This document shows positions 26,594-37,042 of a stretch of DNA of 64,000 nt, one piece after another (within the stretch, counting starts at the first letter, position 1; each line of letters begins with the position of its first letter). Below the pieces are notes generated by a model. It was not told the DNA's origin and did not search any database. It saw only the letters and a list, made by a program, of their open reading frames with translations. This DNA comes from Oxalobacteraceae bacterium OTU3CINTB1 (GTDB lineage: Bacteria > Pseudomonadota > Gammaproteobacteria > Burkholderiales > Burkholderiaceae_D), in the NCBI GenBank assembly GCA_024123955.1, contig CP099652.1, positions 3,906,001 through 3,970,000 on the forward strand. The letters run 5' to 3'. The translations under genes were made by a program, and so were the position numbers.

Positions 26594-27010
26594 TCAAGCC
26601 TTGGCGCGCCGGCGCCATTCGAACAGGCCCATGCCGGCGAGCATGGCCAGCACGAACAGCAGCGCCTTGGGCTCCAGCATGCCCATGCCCACTAGTGCAG
26701 GGCCGGGGCAAAAGCCGGCGATGCCCCAGCCTATGCCGAACAGCAGCGCGCCGATGACCAGGGGACGGTCGATCTGGCGCGTCGTCGGCAGCTTGATCGG
26801 CTCGCCGGATGGCGTCACTTTGCGCCGGGTGGCCGCCGCGAAGCCGACCAAACCAACGCCGATCGCGCCGCCCATGACGAATATCAGGGAGGGATCCCAG
26901 GCGCCGGCCAAGTCGAGAAAGCCCAGTACCTTGGCGGGATTGGCCATTCCGCACAGTATCAGGCCGAGGCCGAAAATCAGTCCGGACAGTAAGGCGGTGA
27001 ATATCGGCAT
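26594..27010 (-). CDS. YeeE/YedE-type membrane protein, C-terminal half type (DUF6691)
   Basis: This 138-residue inner-membrane protein has four predicted helices and is related to the half-size YeeE/YedE proteins linked to thiosulfate or sulfur-compound transport. Signature pieces are GLGLILCGMANPAKVLGFLD and IGWGIAGFCPGPALVGMG, both with a cysteine in a glycine-rich turn as in the transporters. Ten bases separate it from the partner gene upstream, so the two halves are co-expressed and likely form one transporter. The substrate is inferred from the family only. Confidence 0.9.
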   Translation of the reverse strand: MPIFTALLSGLIFGLGLILCGMANPAKVLGFLDLAGAWDPSLIFVMGGAIGVGLVGFAAATRRKVTPSGEPIKLPTTRQIDRPLVIGALLFGIGWGIAGFCPGPALVGMGMLEPKALLFVLAMLAGMGLFEWRRRAKA

Positions 27011-27020
27011 ATGCCCTCCT

Positions 27021-27452
27021 CTAGTTGATTAAATGACGGACCACGTAGGTGGCGGCGAAGCCTGCTGCCATAAAAGTTATTGTCGCCACCAGGGAACGTG
27101 GCGATAGCCGGGATAAACCGCAGACGCCATGGCCGCTTGTGCAGCCGGAACCGTAGCGTGTTCCCACGCCTACGATCAGGCCTGCGGCGAGCAAAATACC
27201 GTAACTGGCGTCGATTTGAATGGCGGGTAGTTCGGTGAATAAACGGTAAATTAACGGTGCGCCAAACAGGCCGGCGATGAACGCCACGCGCCAGCTGATA
27301 TCGCCCTTTTGCGGCTGGAATAAGCCGCCGATGATGCCGCTAATGCCGGCTATTCTCCCGTTGAATAGAATGAGCAGGCTGGCTGCGGCGCCGATTAATA
27401 GCCCCCCCGCCAGCGATGCCCACGGGGTGAAGGATTGCCAGTCGATTGACAT
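27021..27452 (-). CDS. YeeE/YedE-type membrane protein, N-terminal half type
   Basis: This 143-residue inner-membrane protein with about four helices carries the YeeE/YedE hallmark [20 protein letters not shown]. Its cysteines line the substrate path in thiosulfate-importing YeeE. The start follows AAGGAA. It is the first gene of a two-gene operon with the DUF6691 partner. No sulfurtransferase, rhodanese or ArsR-type regulator lies beside it, although such genes often do, so the physiological cargo is uncertain. Confidence 0.9.
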   Translation of the reverse strand: MSIDWQSFTPWASLAGGLLIGAAASLLILFNGRIAGISGIIGGLFQPQKGDISWRVAFIAGLFGAPLIYRLFTELPAIQIDASYGILLAAGLIVGVGTRYGSGCTSGHGVCGLSRLSPRSLVATITFMAAGFAATYVVRHLIN

Positions 27453-27549
27453 CGTTGTTCCTTTTTTCGATCGTGCGGTGGATTGGCCGTTGGTTGATTC
27501 CCACTATAGCATCTGTGATCGTTAATTGTTCTGGGCTGCGGTGGCGCTT

Positions 27550-27585
27550 GGCGGATTACGCTGCGCTAATCCGCCCTACGTGGTT
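27550..27585 (+). repeat. REP-like palindromic element, copy 4
   Basis: GGCGGATTA and TAATCCGCC flank CGCTGCGC and are followed by CTACGTGGTT. It lies between the YeeE-type operon and the AlkD-like gene, in the divergent intergenic space, where it would form part of a leader. Confidence 0.8.
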
Positions 27586-27687
27586 CAGAAAGGCGCGAGG
27601 GACCCTTACCTCAGCACGTTGCGCCAGAATTTGGCTGTTACGTGCTAATATTTGGCGCAAACTAACGACCTATGCCCGTGGCCGCCA

Positions 27688-28356
27688 ATGACGCCCGATA
27701 TAACAGCTATTGTTGCCTCCCTTCAGGGCGTTGCCGACCCAACCCGTCGCGCGCCCATGGCCGCTTATATGCGCGATCAGTTTGAGTTTCTTGGCATCGG
27801 AGCGCCAGCGCGTCGCGCGGCAACCAAAGCGTTAAATCAAGTTATGAAGAGGCGTAGCGCGGATGAATTGATAGCAATGTCGCGGACATTGTGGGATTAC
27901 CCTCAGCGGGAATATCAATACGCGGCGATCGATTTACTTGCGATGCACACCAATAAACTCGATGTCGGTCATTTGCCTGCTTTGATCCAGCTGGTGCAAT
28001 CGAAATCATGGTGGGATACGGTCGATGCGATTGCATCCATCGTCGGCAAGGTTTTGCGATACCGGCATGACGATATGGATCAGGCCATCGTCCACCCAAA
28101 TATGTGGGTGAGGCGGGTCGCGATATTACATCAGTTGGGCTGGCGGGATAAAACCGATGAGGCGCTGCTTTTTTCTTATTCGCTGCAATGCGCGCACGAA
28201 AAAGAGTTTTTTATACAGAAAGCCATCGGCTGGGCATTGAGGGATTACGCGCGCCACAACCCGCAGGCCGTGCGGGAATTCACCGCAAGGGAAAAAGCCA
28301 GGCTTTCTCCGCTCAGTTATCGGGAAGCGAATAAGCATCTCGCGGCCGACGGTTAA
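27688..28356 (+). CDS. DNA alkylation repair protein (AlkD-like HEAT-repeat glycosylase)
   Basis: This ~222-residue all-helical HEAT-like protein of the AlkD family removes bulky or cationic alkylated purines from DNA. Recognisable are WDYPQREYQYAAIDLL and SWWDTVDAIAS, which carries the expected tryptophan and catalytic aspartate. Next come NMWVRRVAILHQL and FFIQKAIGWALRDYARHNP. The ATG at 27688 is the most likely start. In-frame alternatives 12 codons upstream exist, and no site has a strong ribosome binding sequence. G+C is somewhat lower than in the neighbours. It stands alone and converges with purL. Confidence 0.9.
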   Translation: MTPDITAIVASLQGVADPTRRAPMAAYMRDQFEFLGIGAPARRAATKALNQVMKRRSADELIAMSRTLWDYPQREYQYAAIDLLAMHTNKLDVGHLPALIQLVQSKSWWDTVDAIASIVGKVLRYRHDDMDQAIVHPNMWVRRVAILHQLGWRDKTDEALLFSYSLQCAHEKEFFIQKAIGWALRDYARHNPQAVREFTAREKARLSPLSYREANKHLAADG

Positions 28357-28377
28357 ACCGGATGATCTTAACGTAAT

Positions 28378-28409
28378 CGAGGCAGCGGGGATTTCTCCCG
28401 GCTGCCTCG
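28378..28409. terminator. Hairpin between convergent AlkD-like gene and purL
   Basis: CGAGGCAGC pairs with GCTGCCTCG; the inner GGGG/CCCG and loop ATTTCT extend the stem. It is placed between two stop codons and could serve both strands, although T runs are lacking. Confidence 0.6.
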
Positions 28410-28438
28410 ATATCCAACCCCGCAATTACGCCGAGCTT

Positions 28439-31400
28439 TTAACCCACGAATTTACGGGCGTTGCGGAACATGCGCATCCAAGGCGAATCCTCGCCCCACG
28501 CTTCCGGATGCCAGGATTGCTGCACCGAGCGGAACACGCGCTCGGCATGCGGCATCATCACGGTGAAGCGGCCATCGGCCGTGGTCACCGACGTCAGGCC
28601 CTGCGGCGAGCCGTTCGGGTTGAACGGATAAGCCTCGGTGGCCGCGCCGCGCTGGTCGACGAAACGCATCGCCGCCACGGCTTCGGCAATGTTGCCGGTC
28701 TGGCTAAAGTCTGCGTAGCCTTCGCCGTGGGCGATGGCGATCGGCGTCTGCGTGCCGGCCATGCCGTTGAAGAAGATCGACGGCGAATCCAGCACTTCCA
28801 CCATCGCGAAGCGCGCTTCGAATTTCTCCGATTTGTTGGTGGTGAACTTCGGCCACGCATGCGCGCCCGGGATGATGGACTTCAGATTGCTCATCATCTG
28901 GCAACCGTTGCAGACGCCCAGGCCAAAGCTGTCGGCGCGCGCAAAGAAGCGGGCGAACTGCTCGGACAAGGCGGCGTTGAACAGGATCGTCTTGGCCCAG
29001 CCCTCGCCGGCGCCCAGCACATCGCCGTACGAGAAACCGCCGACGGCGATGATGCCCTGGAAGTCGTCCAGCTTGACGCGGCCGGCGATCAGATCGCTCA
29101 TGTGCACGTCGACGGCGGTGAAGCCCGCCTGGTGCATCACGTACGCGGTCTCGATGTGCGAGTTGACGCCCTGCTCGCGCAGGATCGCCACGCGCGGACG
29201 AACGCCCGTCGCGATGAACGGCGCGGCCACGTTCTCGGTCAGGTCGAAGGTGATCTTCGGCGTCATGCCCGGCTCGGATTCGTCCAGGATGCGGTCGTAT
29301 TCGGCGTCGGCGCAGGCCGGATTGTCGCGCATGCGGGCGATGCGCCAGCTAGTTTCGCTCCACAGGCGGTGCAGCGCCGCACGCGGCTGGTTGTAGATCA
29401 CCTTGGCGTCGCGGGTGAATTCGATCACGCCACGGTCGTTCGGCTTGCCGATGATATGGCTGCACGCGCCCAGGTTGAAGGAGCGCAGCACGTCCATGAC
29501 CAGCGACTTCTCGTCGGCGCGCACCTGGATCACCGCGCCCAGCTCCTCGGAGAACAGCGCACGCAAGGTTTGCTCGTTGCGGCGCTCGGCGATCTGGCCG
29601 GTCCAGTTCTTGGCGTCGCCCTGGTCGGCGCCGTGGCCCTCTTCCAGGGTCAAAATGTCAAGGTTGATCGACAAGCCCGCGCGGCCGGCGAAGGCCATCT
29701 CGGTCAGCGTGCCATACAGGCCGCCGTCGGAGCGGTCGTGGTAGGCCAGCAGCTTGCCGTCGGCGTTCAACTGCTGGATGGCGGCGAAGAAGCCTTTCAG
29801 GTCTTCCGGATTGTCGACGTCCGGCGTCTCGTTGCCCAGCTGGCCCATGACCAGCGACAGCGCCGAGGCGCCCAGGCGGTTCTTGCCGCGACCCAGATCG
29901 ATCAGGATGATGGCGGTGTCGCCGGCGTCGGTCTTGATCTGTGGCGTCAGCGATTTGCGCACGTCATACACCGGCGCGAAGGCCGAGACGATCAGCGAGA
30001 CCGGCGAAGTGACGGCCTTCGAATCCCCTTCATCCTTCCATGTGGTGCGCATCGACAGCGAATCCTTGCCGACCGGGATGCTGATCCCCAGCGCCGGACA
30101 CAGTTCCATGCCGACCGCCTTGACGGTGTCGAACAGCGCCGCGTCCTGGCCAGGCTGGCCGCAAGCGGCCATCCAGTTGGCCGACAGTTTGATGTCGGAG
30201 ATATCCTTAATCGGCGCGGCGGCGATGTTGGTGATCGATTCGGCGACGGCCATGCGGCCCGACGCGGCGGCGTTGATGACGGCCAGCGGCGTGCGCTCGC
30301 CCATCGCCATCGCTTCGCCCAGATAACCTTCAAAGCTCATCGCGGTGACGGCGCAATCGGCCACCGGCACCTGCCACGGGCCGACCATCTGGTCGCGCAC
30401 GGACATGCCGCCCACGGTGCGGTCGCCGATGGTGATCAGGAAGGACTTGTCGCCCACGGTTGGCAGCAGCAGCACGCGTTTGGCCGCTTCTTCCAGTTCG
30501 ATGCCGGTTAGGTCGATGGCCGGGAACTCGTTTTGCACGTGATGTGCGTCGCGCTGCATCTTCGGCGGTTTGCCCAGCAACACATCCATCGGCATGTCGA
30601 CCGGCTCGTTGCCGAGCTCCGGATCGATCAGCTTCAGTTGGCGTTCCTCGGTGGCGGTGCCGACGACGGCGAACAGGCAGCGCTCACGCTCGCACAGCGC
30701 CTTGAACATCGGCAGGCTTTCCGGGGCGATGGCCAGCACATAGCGTTCCTGCGATTCGTTGGACCAGATCTCTTTCGGCGCCATGCCGCTTTCTTCCAGC
30801 GGGATCTTGCGGAGGTCGAAGATCGCGCCGCGCTTGGCGTCGTTGGTGATCTCCGGGAAGGCGTTCGACAAGCCGCCGGCGCCAACGTCGTGGATCGAGA
30901 TGATCGGATTGTTCGCGCCCAACTGCCAGCAGCCGTTGATCACTTCCTGGGCGCGCCGTTCCATTTCCGGATTGCCGCGCTGGACCGAATCGAAGTCCAG
31001 GTCGGCCGTGTTGGTGCCGGTCGCCATCGACGACGCGGCCGAGCCGCCCATGCCGATGCGCATGCCGGGACCGCCCAGCTGCACCAGCAGGCTGCCGACC
31101 GGGATGTCGTTCTTGTGCGTGTGCTGGCCGGAGATGTTGCCAATGCCGCCGGCGATCATGATCGGCTTGTGGTAGCCGAACACGGTGTCCTGGGCGCCGG
31201 CGAACTGCTTGCCGATATTCTGTTCGTAGGTGCGGAAGTACCCACCCAGCACCGGACGGCCGAATTCATTGCTGAACGCGGCGCCGCCAAGCGGGCCTTC
31301 GATCATGATCTGCAGCGCCGAGGCGATGCGGTCAGGCTTGCCGTAGGCCTTGGCGGACGCGCTGTCGCGGTAACCGCTTTGACCACTAAGCGGCGCGGTC

Positions 31401-32503
31401 ACGTCGATATCGTTTTCCCAGGCCTGCACGGCGCCCGGCAGCAGCAGGTTCGAGACCGTGAAGCCGGTCAGGCCGGCCTTCGGCTTGGCGCCGCGGCCGG
31501 TCGCGCCCTCGTCGCGGATCTCGCCGCCGGCGCCGGTGGAGGCGCCCGGGAACGGCGAAATGGCGGTCGGGTGGTTGTGGGTTTCCACCTTCATCAGGGT
31601 GTGCGTCAGTTCCGTCATCGGCGCGTACTGCTGCGCCTCGCCCTGCGGGAAGAAGCGCATCACTTCGGCGCCTTCCATGATCGACGAGTTGTCGCTGTAG
31701 GCGACGATGGTGCCCTTCGGCTGCAACTGGTGGGTGTTCTTGATCATGCCGAACAGCGACTTGGGCTGCGCAACGCCGTCGATGGTCCAGTCGGCGTTGA
31801 AGATCTTGTGGCGGCAATGCTCGCTGTTGGCCTGTGCGAACATCATCAGTTCGACGTCGGTCGGATTGCGGCCGGCCTTGGTGAAGGCGGCGTCCAGGTA
31901 CTCGATCTCGTCGTCCGACATCGCCAGGCCCAGGTCCATATTGGCCTTCTCCAGCGCGTTCTTGCCCATGCCGATCACATCGACCGACTCCAGCGGCTTG
32001 GCGTCCAGCGTGCGGAACAGGCCTGCCGCCTCCTCCGACGAGCGCAGCACCGATTCGGTCATGCGGTCGTGCAGCAGGGCCGCGACGGTTTGCACTTCCG
32101 CGTCCGACAGCTTCTTCGGCGCGCCGATGCTGCTGCCCAAAATGCCGGTCTTCAGGTTGATGCGGAAGGCGATGCCGCGCTCGACGCGCTTGACGTGCGT
32201 CATGCCGCAATTGTGGACGATGTCGGTGGCCTTGGAGGCCCACGGCGAGATCGTGCCGAAACGCGGGATGACGAAGAACTCTTCGACCGCGCCTTCGGTG
32301 TTGTCGGCGTGGGCCGGCTCGCCGTAGGTCAGCAGGCCGCCGAGGCGGCTGGTGTCGTCGGCCGACAGCGGCTGGGCGGCGTCGATGAAGTGGACATAGC
32401 GCGCCTGGACGGCGGCGACGGACGGCAGCGCGGCTTGCAGTTGGGTTAACAGGCGTTGGCTACGGAATGCGGACAGGGCGTTGGAGCCCGGCAGAATCAA
32501 CAT
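28439..32503 (-). CDS. purL: Phosphoribosylformylglycinamidine synthase
   Basis: This 1354-residue large-form PurL converts FGAR, glutamine and ATP to FGAM in purine synthesis. It holds the N-terminal PurS-like part, two AIR-synthase-type ATP domains and a C-terminal glutaminase in one chain, as usual in proteobacteria. Visible are [47 protein letters not shown] segments and [15 protein letters not shown]. The glutaminase nucleophile is Cys1201 in GVCNGCQMM, with the later histidine in [10 protein letters not shown]. The gene is monocistronic; the 265 bases upstream hold its promoter region, where I see no recognisable riboswitch or operator. Confidence 0.98.
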   Translation of the reverse strand: MLILPGSNALSAFRSQRLLTQLQAALPSVAAVQARYVHFIDAAQPLSADDTSRLGGLLTYGEPAHADNTEGAVEEFFVIPRFGTISPWASKATDIVHNCGMTHVKRVERGIAFRINLKTGILGSSIGAPKKLSDAEVQTVAALLHDRMTESVLRSSEEAAGLFRTLDAKPLESVDVIGMGKNALEKANMDLGLAMSDDEIEYLDAAFTKAGRNPTDVELMMFAQANSEHCRHKIFNADWTIDGVAQPKSLFGMIKNTHQLQPKGTIVAYSDNSSIMEGAEVMRFFPQGEAQQYAPMTELTHTLMKVETHNHPTAISPFPGASTGAGGEIRDEGATGRGAKPKAGLTGFTVSNLLLPGAVQAWENDIDVTAPLSGQSGYRDSASAKAYGKPDRIASALQIMIEGPLGGAAFSNEFGRPVLGGYFRTYEQNIGKQFAGAQDTVFGYHKPIMIAGGIGNISGQHTHKNDIPVGSLLVQLGGPGMRIGMGGSAASSMATGTNTADLDFDSVQRGNPEMERRAQEVINGCWQLGANNPIISIHDVGAGGLSNAFPEITNDAKRGAIFDLRKIPLEESGMAPKEIWSNESQERYVLAIAPESLPMFKALCERERCLFAVVGTATEERQLKLIDPELGNEPVDMPMDVLLGKPPKMQRDAHHVQNEFPAIDLTGIELEEAAKRVLLLPTVGDKSFLITIGDRTVGGMSVRDQMVGPWQVPVADCAVTAMSFEGYLGEAMAMGERTPLAVINAAASGRMAVAESITNIAAAPIKDISDIKLSANWMAACGQPGQDAALFDTVKAVGMELCPALGISIPVGKDSLSMRTTWKDEGDSKAVTSPVSLIVSAFAPVYDVRKSLTPQIKTDAGDTAIILIDLGRGKNRLGASALSLVMGQLGNETPDVDNPEDLKGFFAAIQQLNADGKLLAYHDRSDGGLYGTLTEMAFAGRAGLSINLDILTLEEGHGADQGDAKNWTGQIAERRNEQTLRALFSEELGAVIQVRADEKSLVMDVLRSFNLGACSHIIGKPNDRGVIEFTRDAKVIYNQPRAALHRLWSETSWRIARMRDNPACADAEYDRILDESEPGMTPKITFDLTENVAAPFIATGVRPRVAILREQGVNSHIETAYVMHQAGFTAVDVHMSDLIAGRVKLDDFQGIIAVGGFSYGDVLGAGEGWAKTILFNAALSEQFARFFARADSFGLGVCNGCQMMSNLKSIIPGAHAWPKFTTNKSEKFEARFAMVEVLDSPSIFFNGMAGTQTPIAIAHGEGYADFSQTGNIAEAVAAMRFVDQRGAATEAYPFNPNGSPQGLTSVTTADGRFTVMMPHAERVFRSVQQSWHPEAWGEDSPWMRMFRNARKFVG

Positions 32504-32768
32504 ATTTGGAGGATGGTTGATGCAGCAAGGCTGCGGATTAAAGGGCGATGAGGCATGAGGCTAATTCTTGCAGTGTTCCTTTGCGCGCATTATACCCGTT
32601 AGCAGCTTCTCCATACAGCGCCATTTCCACCCAAAAACTGCCTCCGAAGCAACATTCAAGGCCGCTTTGCCCCAGAAAACCCCCTCTTTCCTGGCCAAAC
32701 ACCGGGTTTCTGTAACATTTTTACTTGCCTTGGGGTATGCTTGACCCACTATAAGCAGGGGTTTCATC

Positions 32769-34409
32769 ATGGCGGAATATAGCGATTTGTCGGTGCTCAT
32801 CGTCGACCCGAACCCGGGTATGCGCGGCAGCCTGCACAATATGCTGAACCAATCGTCGATCACCAAGATCGAATATGCGGTCAGTTCCGGCACCGCGATC
32901 CGGCAGTTGTCCAAAAAGCCCTACGACATCGTGCTGTGCGAATACGACCTGGGCAACGGCAGCGGCGAAGCCAACGGCCAGGACGGCCAGCAACTGCTCG
33001 AAGACCTGCGCCACCACAAGCTGATCGCGCAGTGGACCATCTTCATCATGCTCACCTCCGAGGGCGTCTACAGCAAGGTCATCGGCGCGGTCGAGCTGGC
33101 GCCGACCGACTACATCCTCAAACCGTTCACCGTCGATTCGCTGCTCCAGCGCATCGGCCGCGCGGTCGACCGGCGCGAGGTGTTCTGGCCGGTGTACCAA
33201 CAGCTTGCCGCCGGCAGCATCCGCAAGGCCATCACCAGCTGCAAGGAAGGCGAGGACAAGCATCCGCGCTACGCCAACGATTACGCCCGGCTGCGCGCCG
33301 AGCTGCTGGTGTCGATCGACGACCTGGTGGAGGCCGAATTCGTCTATCAAACCATCCTGATGACCCGCCCCACCGCCTGGGCCCACCTGGGCATGGCGCG
33401 CTGCCAATTCGGCTTGCAGAAATTCGTCGAGGCGCAGCAAACGCTGGTCAACCTGCTGGAGGAGCATCCGAAGTTCATGGCCGCCTACGATCTGCTGGCG
33501 CGCACCCACGAGGCGCTGGGCCAGCAGGAGTCGGCCAAGAAGGTGCTGGAGGACGCCGTCGGCATCTCCCCCAACATGGTGCGCCGGCTGCGCCACCTGG
33601 GCGAGGTGGCGCTGGAGACGGGCGACGTCGGCGTGGCCGAGAAGGCCTTCAAGCAGGTCGTCGCCAAGGCCAAGTACTCGGAGTTCCGCGACCCCGAGGA
33701 CCACGTCAAGCTGGTCAAGACGCTGGTCAAGAAGGGCGACGCCAACCAGGCCAGCGGCGTGATCCGCGACATGGAGCGCTCGCTGCGCGGCAACGCCAAC
33801 ACCGAGGCCTGCCGCGCCATCGCCGCCGGCATGGTGCAGGAAATGACGGGCAACCTGGCCGGCGCCGCCACCGAGCTGACCGCGGCCGTCAACGCCATCG
33901 AGAGCGCGCGCGGCCTGTCGACCGGCCTGAAGATCGGCCTGGTGCACAGCTGCCTGAACATCAAGCTGGACCAGCAGGCCTCGAACGTCATGCTCAACCT
34001 GATGAACGACACCGACAGCGGCGTGACGATGGACGACGCCGTGCAGGTGTTCGAACAGGCCGGCCGCCACGACTTGGCCGAGGGCATGGGCGAACAGATC
34101 AAGATGCAGGTTGGCGAATTGCTGTCCGACGCGGCGGCGATGCGCGGCCAGGGCGACCTGCGCGGCGCGCTCGACACGCTCAACGCCGGCCTGCGCAAGG
34201 CGCCGGCCAACATGTCGCTGCTGCCGGCGGCCGCCTCGGCGATGTTGAAGCAGCTGGACGATCTGGGGTGGGAGGCGCCGATGGCCGAACAATGCGCCTG
34301 GCTGCTCGAGCGCATGCGCAAGATCGACCCGGCCCACCCGTCGCTGGAGGCGCTGCAGGCGCAGTACGCCCACACCCAGCGCAAGTATGGTATCGCCACC
34401 ACCGCCTGA
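32769..34409 (+). CDS. Response regulator receiver domain fused to TPR repeats
   Basis: This 546-residue cytoplasmic protein has an N-terminal receiver domain (about 1-130) with LSVLIVDPNPGMR, the likely phospho-acceptor Asp in IVLCEYDLGNG and the conserved lysine in YILKPF. A long helical region follows with tetratricopeptide-like repeats, e.g. AWAHLGMARCQFGLQKFVEA and MAAYDLLARTHEALGQ. There is no DNA-binding or enzymatic output domain, so output would be by protein binding. A 10-residue insertion rich in Gly, Asn and Gln follows the aspartate loop. No partner kinase is adjacent. The gene is separated from purL by divergent promoters and precedes the acyltransferase cluster. Confidence 0.9.
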   Translation: MAEYSDLSVLIVDPNPGMRGSLHNMLNQSSITKIEYAVSSGTAIRQLSKKPYDIVLCEYDLGNGSGEANGQDGQQLLEDLRHHKLIAQWTIFIMLTSEGVYSKVIGAVELAPTDYILKPFTVDSLLQRIGRAVDRREVFWPVYQQLAAGSIRKAITSCKEGEDKHPRYANDYARLRAELLVSIDDLVEAEFVYQTILMTRPTAWAHLGMARCQFGLQKFVEAQQTLVNLLEEHPKFMAAYDLLARTHEALGQQESAKKVLEDAVGISPNMVRRLRHLGEVALETGDVGVAEKAFKQVVAKAKYSEFRDPEDHVKLVKTLVKKGDANQASGVIRDMERSLRGNANTEACRAIAAGMVQEMTGNLAGAATELTAAVNAIESARGLSTGLKIGLVHSCLNIKLDQQASNVMLNLMNDTDSGVTMDDAVQVFEQAGRHDLAEGMGEQIKMQVGELLSDAAAMRGQGDLRGALDTLNAGLRKAPANMSLLPAAASAMLKQLDDLGWEAPMAEQCAWLLERMRKIDPAHPSLEALQAQYAHTQRKYGIATTA

Positions 34410-34604
34410 ACGCGTCACGCGCGCAGCGCCTCACCCCTGCCCGGCCCTCCACTCGCGCTTCCCGCGCCCTCACCTTATCAAATTAAATATCATTATTGAT
34501 ATCCATCAATAGCAATAGACGATACAATTCCGCTAATTCTGAGAAAAACTTCAATGTTGCCAGAATAAAACTATAACAGCGGTGTGTCCAAAACTAGGGG
34601 TAAC

Positions 34605-36623
34605 ATGATGGTCTCAGGTAACGGCGGTTTCAGAACCGACGTGAACGGCTTGCGCGCGTGGGCCGTTCTCGCGGTGGTGCTCTATCACTTCGGCGTGGCG
34701 GGATTCGACGGCGGCTATGTCGGTGTCGATATTTTCTTTGTCATTTCCGGTTTTTTAATGACCGGAATCATCTTCAGGGCATTGCAGGACGGCGCGCTGC
34801 AACAGCCCGGCGCCTTCCTGTGGCGCTTCTACCTGGCACGCGGCAAGCGTATCCTGCCGGCGCTGATCGTCCTCTGCGCAGCGTTGCTCATGGCCGGCTG
34901 CTTCACGCTGTCGGTCCTCGAGTTCGACGAGCTTGGCGATCAGGTCGCCAGCGCCTTGCTGTTCTTGTCGAACATCAAATTCTGGCGCGGCACCGACTAC
35001 TTCACCCCCGGGGTGTTCAATATTCCGCTGCTGCACACCTGGTCGCTGTCGGTCGAATGGCAGTTCTACATGGTTTTGCCGTTGGCAATGATGTTGGTGT
35101 GGAAAATTCGGCCCTCGCGCCAAGCGATGCTGACCGCCCTTGCGCTCGGCGCCGCCGTCTCGCTGGGCCTGTGCCTGTACCAGGCCGAGATGCGGGCGGT
35201 GACCGCGTTTTACCTGCTGCCGTACCGCGCCTGGGAGATGATCGCCGGTGGCCTGGTCGCGCTGGCGGCGCACCGGCCGCCGCGCTCGCAGGCGGCGGCC
35301 GGCGCGCTGCAACTGACCGGAATGGCCATGATCGCCTGCGCCGTGCTGGCGTTCGGCCATCAGGTGTGGCCGAACTGGCGCGCGCTGGTGCCCGTCGTCG
35401 GCACCATGCTGGTGCTGGCGGCGGCGCGGCAAGCGTCGCCGCTGACCAACTGGGCCCCGCTGCAATGGACCGGCCGCATTTCGTACTCGATGTACCTGTG
35501 GCACTGGCCGCTCGCGGTGGGCCTGCATTACCTGGAGCTGCACCGCGATCCGCTGGCGATCGCCTGCGCGCTGGCGCTGACGTTCGCGCTGGGCCATTTG
35601 TCCTACGCGCTGGTCGAAACGCGGCTGCGATTGCCGCTCGAGCGCATGCCGCGCTACGCCGTCGCCGCCACGCTGGTCGCCGGCTGCGCCGCCGTGGCGC
35701 TCCCGGTGCTGCTCATCAAGCTCGAGCATGGCTATGCGGGGCGCTTCCCGCAGGACGTCGAAGCGCTGTTCGCCTCGGCGCAGGACCGTGACCAGCCCGG
35801 CGGCTGCGAGATCGTCGACCACGGCCATGACAAAGGCTGCCAGGTGGGCGGCGACAAGCTGTCGGTCATCGTGCTCGGCGACAGCCACGGCGGCGCCATC
35901 TTCGGCGCGGTGGCGGCGGCGTTGCCGAACGCCTCGATGGGCGCGCTCAACTGGACCTTGGGCGGCTGCCCCTCGCTGCAGGGCTACCGCAGCGTCATGG
36001 ACGCCCCCCAGCGCTGCAGCCGCTTCCTGGCCTGGACGCTCGACCGCCTGCGCAGCATGCCGGCCAATGTGCCTGTGGTCATCATCAACCGCAGCGCGCT
36101 GTACATGGAGGGGCCGAATGAGGACGGACTCGAGCACACGCTGGCGGCGCCGCCGAGCTTTTACTTCACCGCGCCGCACGCCACCTTCAGCGCCGCCTTT
36201 TACAAGGAGGTCGGCGACCGCATGGTCGAGACCGCTTGCGCGATCGCCAGGCACCGGCCGGTGTACATGATGCGCCCGGTGGCTGAAATGCGGATCAACG
36301 TGCCCCAGACGCTGGCCCGCGCCAAGATCCTCGGCCGCGAGCGCGAGCTCGGCGTGGCGATCGACGCCTACCGGCAGCGCAACAAACAGGTCTGGGCGGC
36401 GCAGGATGCGGCCCATGCGCGCTGCGGCGTGACGATCCTCGATCCGCTGCCCTACCTGTGCCCGGACGGCACTTGCCATGCGATGGCCGGCGGCAAGGCG
36501 CTGTATTTCGACGATAACCACTTGAGCAAACATGGTAGCCGCTATTTGACGCCGCTATTCTCGTCCATTTTCACCGGTCCTGCCGCCAGCGCGACGCCAG
36601 CGCTAGCCGCGCTGCGCCACTGA
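34605..36623 (+). CDS. Acyltransferase-3 / SGNH fusion protein, paralogue 1
   Basis: This ~672-residue OafA-like enzyme would move an acyl (usually acetyl) group across the inner membrane and onto a surface glycan. The N-terminal membrane domain (about 10-380) shows NGLRAWAVLAVVLYHFG, GGYVGVDIFFVISGFLMTG, the RGKRILPAL arginine pair and LHTWSLSVEWQFY. The periplasmic SGNH part has the serine in VIVLGDSHGG (near 425) and the late Asp/His in YFDDNHLSKHG (near 637). An ATG pair at 34605/34608 follows AGGGG; a GTG at 34584 is less likely. The leader is very AT-rich compared with the gene. Two tandem paralogues follow. The acceptor glycan is unknown. Confidence 0.9.
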   Translation: MMVSGNGGFRTDVNGLRAWAVLAVVLYHFGVAGFDGGYVGVDIFFVISGFLMTGIIFRALQDGALQQPGAFLWRFYLARGKRILPALIVLCAALLMAGCFTLSVLEFDELGDQVASALLFLSNIKFWRGTDYFTPGVFNIPLLHTWSLSVEWQFYMVLPLAMMLVWKIRPSRQAMLTALALGAAVSLGLCLYQAEMRAVTAFYLLPYRAWEMIAGGLVALAAHRPPRSQAAAGALQLTGMAMIACAVLAFGHQVWPNWRALVPVVGTMLVLAAARQASPLTNWAPLQWTGRISYSMYLWHWPLAVGLHYLELHRDPLAIACALALTFALGHLSYALVETRLRLPLERMPRYAVAATLVAGCAAVALPVLLIKLEHGYAGRFPQDVEALFASAQDRDQPGGCEIVDHGHDKGCQVGGDKLSVIVLGDSHGGAIFGAVAAALPNASMGALNWTLGGCPSLQGYRSVMDAPQRCSRFLAWTLDRLRSMPANVPVVIINRSALYMEGPNEDGLEHTLAAPPSFYFTAPHATFSAAFYKEVGDRMVETACAIARHRPVYMMRPVAEMRINVPQTLARAKILGRERELGVAIDAYRQRNKQVWAAQDAAHARCGVTILDPLPYLCPDGTCHAMAGGKALYFDDNHLSKHGSRYLTPLFSSIFTGPAASATPALAALRH

Positions 36624-36635
36624 AGCCACGCCGTG

Positions 36636-36785
36636 TTAGCGGTAAAAGATCGGCGCGCCCGGGAATTGCGACCAGTGATTGATCAAATACCACGACACGA
36701 AGTACATCGCGCACAGGAAGAAGGCGCAAGTGATCGCCGACTGCGCGGTGCCGCCTGCGCGCAACAGCCTGAACAAGGCTCGCAT
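36636..36785 (-). CDS. Putative 49-residue single-pass membrane microprotein
   Basis: In the 419-base space between the first two acyltransferase genes, the opposite strand encodes a complete short frame. It begins MRALFRLLRAGG, continues with the hydrophobic stretch AITCAFFLCAMYFVSWYLI and ends NHWSQFPGAPIFYR. An AAGGAAATATG sequence places a good ribosome binding site before the ATG. The basic N-terminus and one helix (about residues 16-36) suggest an inner-membrane protein with the C-terminus outside. No family is recognised. Its coding status rests on the start signal and the clear membrane pattern. Confidence 0.5.
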   Translation of the reverse strand: MRALFRLLRAGGTAQSAITCAFFLCAMYFVSWYLINHWSQFPGAPIFYR

Positions 36786-37042
36786 CATATTTCCTTCTCA
36801 GCATGCAAAAGCCGACTGTAACGAGCGGCGCGGCGCCACCGCAAGCAGCGATCGCGCCGGACCGGATGGCGCGCCCGAAGGTATCGCCATCCGCCACCAC
36901 CGAAGCGGCCGAAGCGGCCGCCGGCGGCGTACCGGCGCCGGCCATATTTTTTGCCATGGGTGCTTAATTGCCAATTTGAATGTTTATAATAGCGTTTTGC
37001 TATGCACCGCCGCGTTGGCGGCTACTTTTAAAGGAGATATCT

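Noticed and set aside
28508..32449. Long plus-strand open frames opposite purL
   Set aside because: purL is unmistakable on the minus strand; the opposing frames have no family features.
32561..32914. A 117-codon minus-strand frame upstream of purL
   Set aside because: It overlaps the start of the receiver-TPR gene, has no domain and no convincing start signal.
36966..36990. A standard sigma-70 promoter using TTGCCA and TATAAT before paralogue 2
   Set aside because: The spacing of only 10 bases is too short for -35 and -10 elements.
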